This document shows, one piece after another, positions 7,534-9,074 of a stretch of 9,074 bases of DNA. The stretch's first letter is position 1; every line of letters starts with the position of its first letter. This DNA is from JAJTYI01 sp964420145. GTDB lineage: Bacteria; Patescibacteriota; Dojkabacteria; B142; OLB20. Location of the stretch: positions 1-9,074 of the forward strand of contig CAYQRB010000032.1 of assembly GCA_964420145.1 (NCBI GenBank), given 5' to 3'. A program made the translations under genes and the position numbers. A model generated the notes under the pieces. It worked only from the letters and a program-made list of their open reading frames with translations. It did not search any database and was not told where the DNA came from.

Positions 7534-8282
7534 ATTTTCTTTAATAGGAAGTAGGTATTTAATTCACCATTTCTTCCGTCAGACCTAAAGGATGTAACAA
7601 GTTTCGTTTGCGAGTTTTTTACTAGCCATTCTTTTTCAGAGAGACTGAAGTAATGGCAGTATCTCAAATTATTACTATCTCCTTTCCAATCAAGCAAATA
7701 GTCGTGTTCTTCTACATCTTCGGATTTTAGGTTAATTTTCTCCCAAGGAATTATTTTTTTATTAAGTGAGCTGTCATCTAGAAACTCCCAAAAGGTTATT
7801 AACAACACACCATTTTTGGTTAGAGATTTCTGTAGGTTGTTTAATAAGTTTAGTCGTAGTTGTCTAGTAGGTATATGGTGAAATACTGCAATTGTAGTGA
7901 TCAAATCAAATTTCTTTGAGAGTACGAAGTTTCTAGATAAATCTACAACTTGAAAGTTGATTGAGTTATCTTTGAGAAGATTGCTATTCATAGCAATCTT
8001 CTCTTGTTTGCCAGACTCTCTAGTTTGGATTAATTCCAGCGAATTATCAATACCAAGATAATCAAAAGAAGAATGTCTGTCTTGTAAAAAATCCAAAAAC
8101 CGTCCATTACCACACCCTGCATCCAGTATTTGTTTGGGGTGCGGATTTATTTTTAAGATCTCTTTCCAGGCTTTTTCCCAGCCTCGCCAGTAGTATTGTC
8201 TAGTACTAGAAAAAGACTCTGCATTCTTGGAGTAAAAATCTTTATTTAATTGTAATAACTGTTGTAGTGTTTTTTCTGTCAT
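7530..8282 (-). CDS. Trm9/ALKBH8-like class I SAM-dependent tRNA (cm5U34) methyltransferase
   Basis: This 250-residue protein has the SAM fold and the signatures of the Trm9/ALKBH8 family: FYSKNAESFSSTR (16-28, family FSxTR), motif I LDAGCGNGRFL (53-63), the acidic end of strand 2 GIDNS (77-81), VVD (112-114), IAVFHHIPTRQLR (131-143), ITFWEF (162-167), PW (179-180), RYCHYF (207-212) and a C-terminal D-x(6)-N-x-Y-x(3)-K-like end. In eukaryotes Trm9 with Trm112 methylates 5-carboxymethyl-U34 of tRNA to the methyl ester mcm5U, and the adjacent divergent Elp3 would supply that substrate. A basic/Asn-rich insert at about 91-107 coincides with a DNA palindrome. The ATG at 8282 has no Shine-Dalgarno sequence but lies six bases after an extended -10. 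A generic SAM methyltransferase of another pathway is possible, but the family-specific motifs and the neighbour argue against it. Confidence 0.85.
   Translation of the reverse strand: MTEKTLQQLLQLNKDFYSKNAESFSSTRQYYWRGWEKAWKEILKINPHPKQILDAGCGNGRFLDFLQDRHSSFDYLGIDNSLELIQTRESGKQEKIAMNSNLLKDNSINFQVVDLSRNFVLSKKFDLITTIAVFHHIPTRQLRLNLLNNLQKSLTKNGVLLITFWEFLDDSSLNKKIIPWEKINLKSEDVEEHDYLLDWKGDSNNLRYCHYFSLSEKEWLVKNSQTKLVTSFRSDGRNGELNTYFLLKKI
7974..8003. repeat. Perfect 14-bp inverted repeat inside the methyltransferase gene
   Basis: GAGAAGATTGCTAT at 7974-7987 and its exact reverse complement at 7990-8003 are separated by only two bases. The RNA of either strand could form a 13-14 bp hairpin. On the + strand it is followed by TTGTTTG, weakly U-rich. 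It encodes part of the loop between methyltransferase motifs II and III (residues about 93-102), which appears longer than in Trm9. It could be an intragenic terminator for transcripts coming from the convergent gene, a small inserted palindrome, or chance. Confidence 0.85.
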
Positions 8283-8288
8283 TTGTTA

Positions 8289-8297
8289 ATTTTATCA
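8289..8297 (-). promoter_or_regulatory. Extended -10 promoter of the Trm9-like methyltransferase gene
   Basis: On the - strand the sequence reads TGATAAAAT, matching the extended -10 form TGnTATAAT with one mismatch in the hexamer. It is followed by six bases (TAACAA) and then ATG. Standard sigma-70 spacing puts transcription start on the A of the ATG, so a leaderless mRNA is predicted. There is no recognisable -35; its place is taken by the opposite promoter. Confidence 0.55.
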
Positions 8298-8307
8298 TGC
8301 TTTTTGA

Positions 8308-8316
8308 TGTTAAAAT
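8308..8316 (+). promoter_or_regulatory. Extended -10 promoter of elp3
   Basis: TGTTAAAAT is the mirror counterpart of the methyltransferase promoter. It carries the TGn extension and the TAAAAT hexamer, then six bases (TAGTCT) and the ATG at 8323. The predicted transcription start is the first base of the start codon. No Shine-Dalgarno sequence and no -35 box are seen. The two promoters occupy the same 32-base stretch, so RNA polymerase probably cannot use both at once. Confidence 0.55.
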
Positions 8317-8322
8317 TAGTCT

Positions 8323-9074
8323 ATGAAACCAAGTAGTGATTTTAACCCACAAAAATACCACCAACAGCTTTTCGCTATATTAGTTAAAGTGGAAAAAGTT
8401 CCTGATCAGAAATGGAGTTATAAGAAGCTACATAAGCTTTTGCGAGAAAGTCCCAAAGATGGAGTAGGGATGTTTAGTAGAAATCAGTTAGTTGAGGGAT
8501 ATAAATATCTTATTAAAACAGGGGATTTAGAGTTTAGACAGAGGGTACAAGATAGGATTAGACTTAAACCCACAAGGACTATATCCGGTGTAACTCCTGT
8601 TACTGTTTTAACGAAGCCTTTTCCTTGTCCGGGTAAATGTATTTTTTGCCCCAATGATGTTCGTATGCCCAAAAGCTATCTAAAAGACGAGCCGGGTGCT
8701 CAAAGAGCTGAACGAAACAGCTTTGATCCATATCTCCAGACATATAATCGACTATTGGCACTAGATAGTATTGGTCATAATACCGGGAAAGTTGAGTTAA
8801 TAGTACTAGGAGGTACTTGGTCATTTTATCCCGAAAACTATCAAATCTGGTTTATCAAAAGATGTTTTGACGCACTAAATGATTTTAGTTTTGTTGACAA
8901 AAGAGCTCAAGTAAAAATTCAAAATGACTTTGAAGAAGCAGATAAGGCGCCAAACAGAAGAATCGATGGTACAAGAAAATCCTATAACCAGATTATAAAT
9001 GAAGTTGTTCATAATAAAGGCAAAAAACTTATTTCAGAAAATGAACAAACAACCTGGGAAGACCTAGAGAAAGC
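8323..9074 (+). CDS. elp3: Elp3-family radical SAM tRNA uridine(34) acetyltransferase, N-terminal part (cut by window end)
   Basis: An ATG at 8323 opens a frame that runs off the window (250 complete codons). Residues 1-80 are a basic N-terminal region, as in Elp3. Residues 84-170 match the family closely: TRTISGVTPVTVLTKP, the cluster motif CPGKCIFC (Cys102, Cys106, Cys109; Cx3Cx2C), MPKSYLKDEPGAQRA (115-129), FDPYLQ (134-139), IGHNTGKVELIVLGGT (150-165), then YQIWFIKRCFDALN (173-186). Elp3 uses a 4Fe-4S radical SAM domain and acetyl-CoA to make 5-carboxymethyl-uridine at the tRNA wobble position. The family is usually around 450-550 residues, so the rest of the radical SAM barrel and the GNAT acetyltransferase domain should lie beyond the window. 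The end (TTWEDLEK) fits the segment before the family's Q-x(2)-NE-x(3)-R stretch. It is divergent from a Trm9-like methyltransferase, the enzyme that acts next in eukaryotes. Confidence 0.93.
   Translation, partial: MKPSSDFNPQKYHQQLFAILVKVEKVPDQKWSYKKLHKLLRESPKDGVGMFSRNQLVEGYKYLIKTGDLEFRQRVQDRIRLKPTRTISGVTPVTVLTKPFPCPGKCIFCPNDVRMPKSYLKDEPGAQRAERNSFDPYLQTYNRLLALDSIGHNTGKVELIVLGGTWSFYPENYQIWFIKRCFDALNDFSFVDKRAQVKIQNDFEEADKAPNRRIDGTRKSYNQIINEVVHNKGKKLISENEQTTWEDLEK

Larger units (their letters stand above)
8287..8318. repeat. Imperfect dyad spanning the divergent promoter region
   Basis: TAATTTTATCAT (8287-8298) and ATGTTAAAATTA (8307-8318) are inverted repeats, 11 of 12 positions matching, around an 8-base centre. 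The symmetry axis (between 8302 and 8303) is also the midpoint between the two start codons, A at 8282 on the - strand and A at 8323 on the + strand. The dyad holds both -10 elements and could also serve as an operator for a dimeric regulator; none is visible here. Confidence 0.8.

Noticed and set aside
7530..8282. Methyltransferase as a quinone-biosynthesis (UbiG/UbiE-type) enzyme
   Set aside because: The FSxTR start, IAV-x-HH-x2-TR and C-terminal RYxHxF motifs fit Trm9/ALKBH8 better, and the neighbour is Elp3.
8484..8824. Two short antisense frames inside elp3
   Set aside because: They lie opposite strongly conserved Elp3 motifs and have no start signals or recognisable products.

Overview
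The window looks like a piece of a low-GC bacterial genome from the Candidate Phyla Radiation, most likely a Microgenomates-like lineage (inference). The support is a giant CSLREA/beta-helix surface protein with Thr-Pro stalks, cytoplasmic-side carboxypeptidase-regulatory-like modules next to membrane helices, a stand-alone Elp3, and start codons with no Shine-Dalgarno sequence. The frames are long and free of internal TGA, which argues against the TGA-recoding Gracilibacteria/SR1 groups. No rRNA, tRNA, CRISPR array or transposase is visible.

Left two thirds (bases 1-7533, + strand): two cell-envelope genes in tandem. The first is a giant membrane-anchored protein whose 5' end lies outside the window. 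Its frame stays open to the window edge, and the part upstream of the first possible start encodes a response-regulator receiver-like domain. Two hydrophobic helices follow, then a CSLREA motif and a right-handed beta-helix that appears to be interrupted twice, once by a beta-propeller-like region and once by a Thr-Pro stalk plus a fibronectin-III-like domain. After that come a second Thr-Pro stalk, a membrane anchor and two carboxypeptidase-regulatory-like domains separated by a helical hairpin. The second gene, 55 bases downstream, encodes a type I membrane protein: signal peptide, Thr-Pro stalk, FN3, an Ig-like module, one helix and a long acidic, probably disordered cytoplasmic tail. The two are probably partners at the cell surface; their ligand is unknown.

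Right third (bases 7530-9074): a tRNA wobble-uridine modification pair. A Trm9/ALKBH8-like SAM methyltransferase (- strand) and the N-terminal 250 residues of Elp3 (+ strand, cut by the window end) diverge from a 40-base spacer. In eukaryotes Elongator/Elp3 makes 5-carboxymethyl-U34 and Trm9 methylates it to mcm5U. Side-by-side genes suggest a compact bacterial version of that pathway. The spacer has two-fold symmetry, with two mirror-image extended -10 elements. Each lies exactly six bases from its ATG, which predicts leaderless mRNAs and mutually exclusive promoters. The methyltransferase gene overlaps the upstream convergent gene by four bases (TTAA), and it carries a perfect 14-bp inverted repeat inside its coding sequence.
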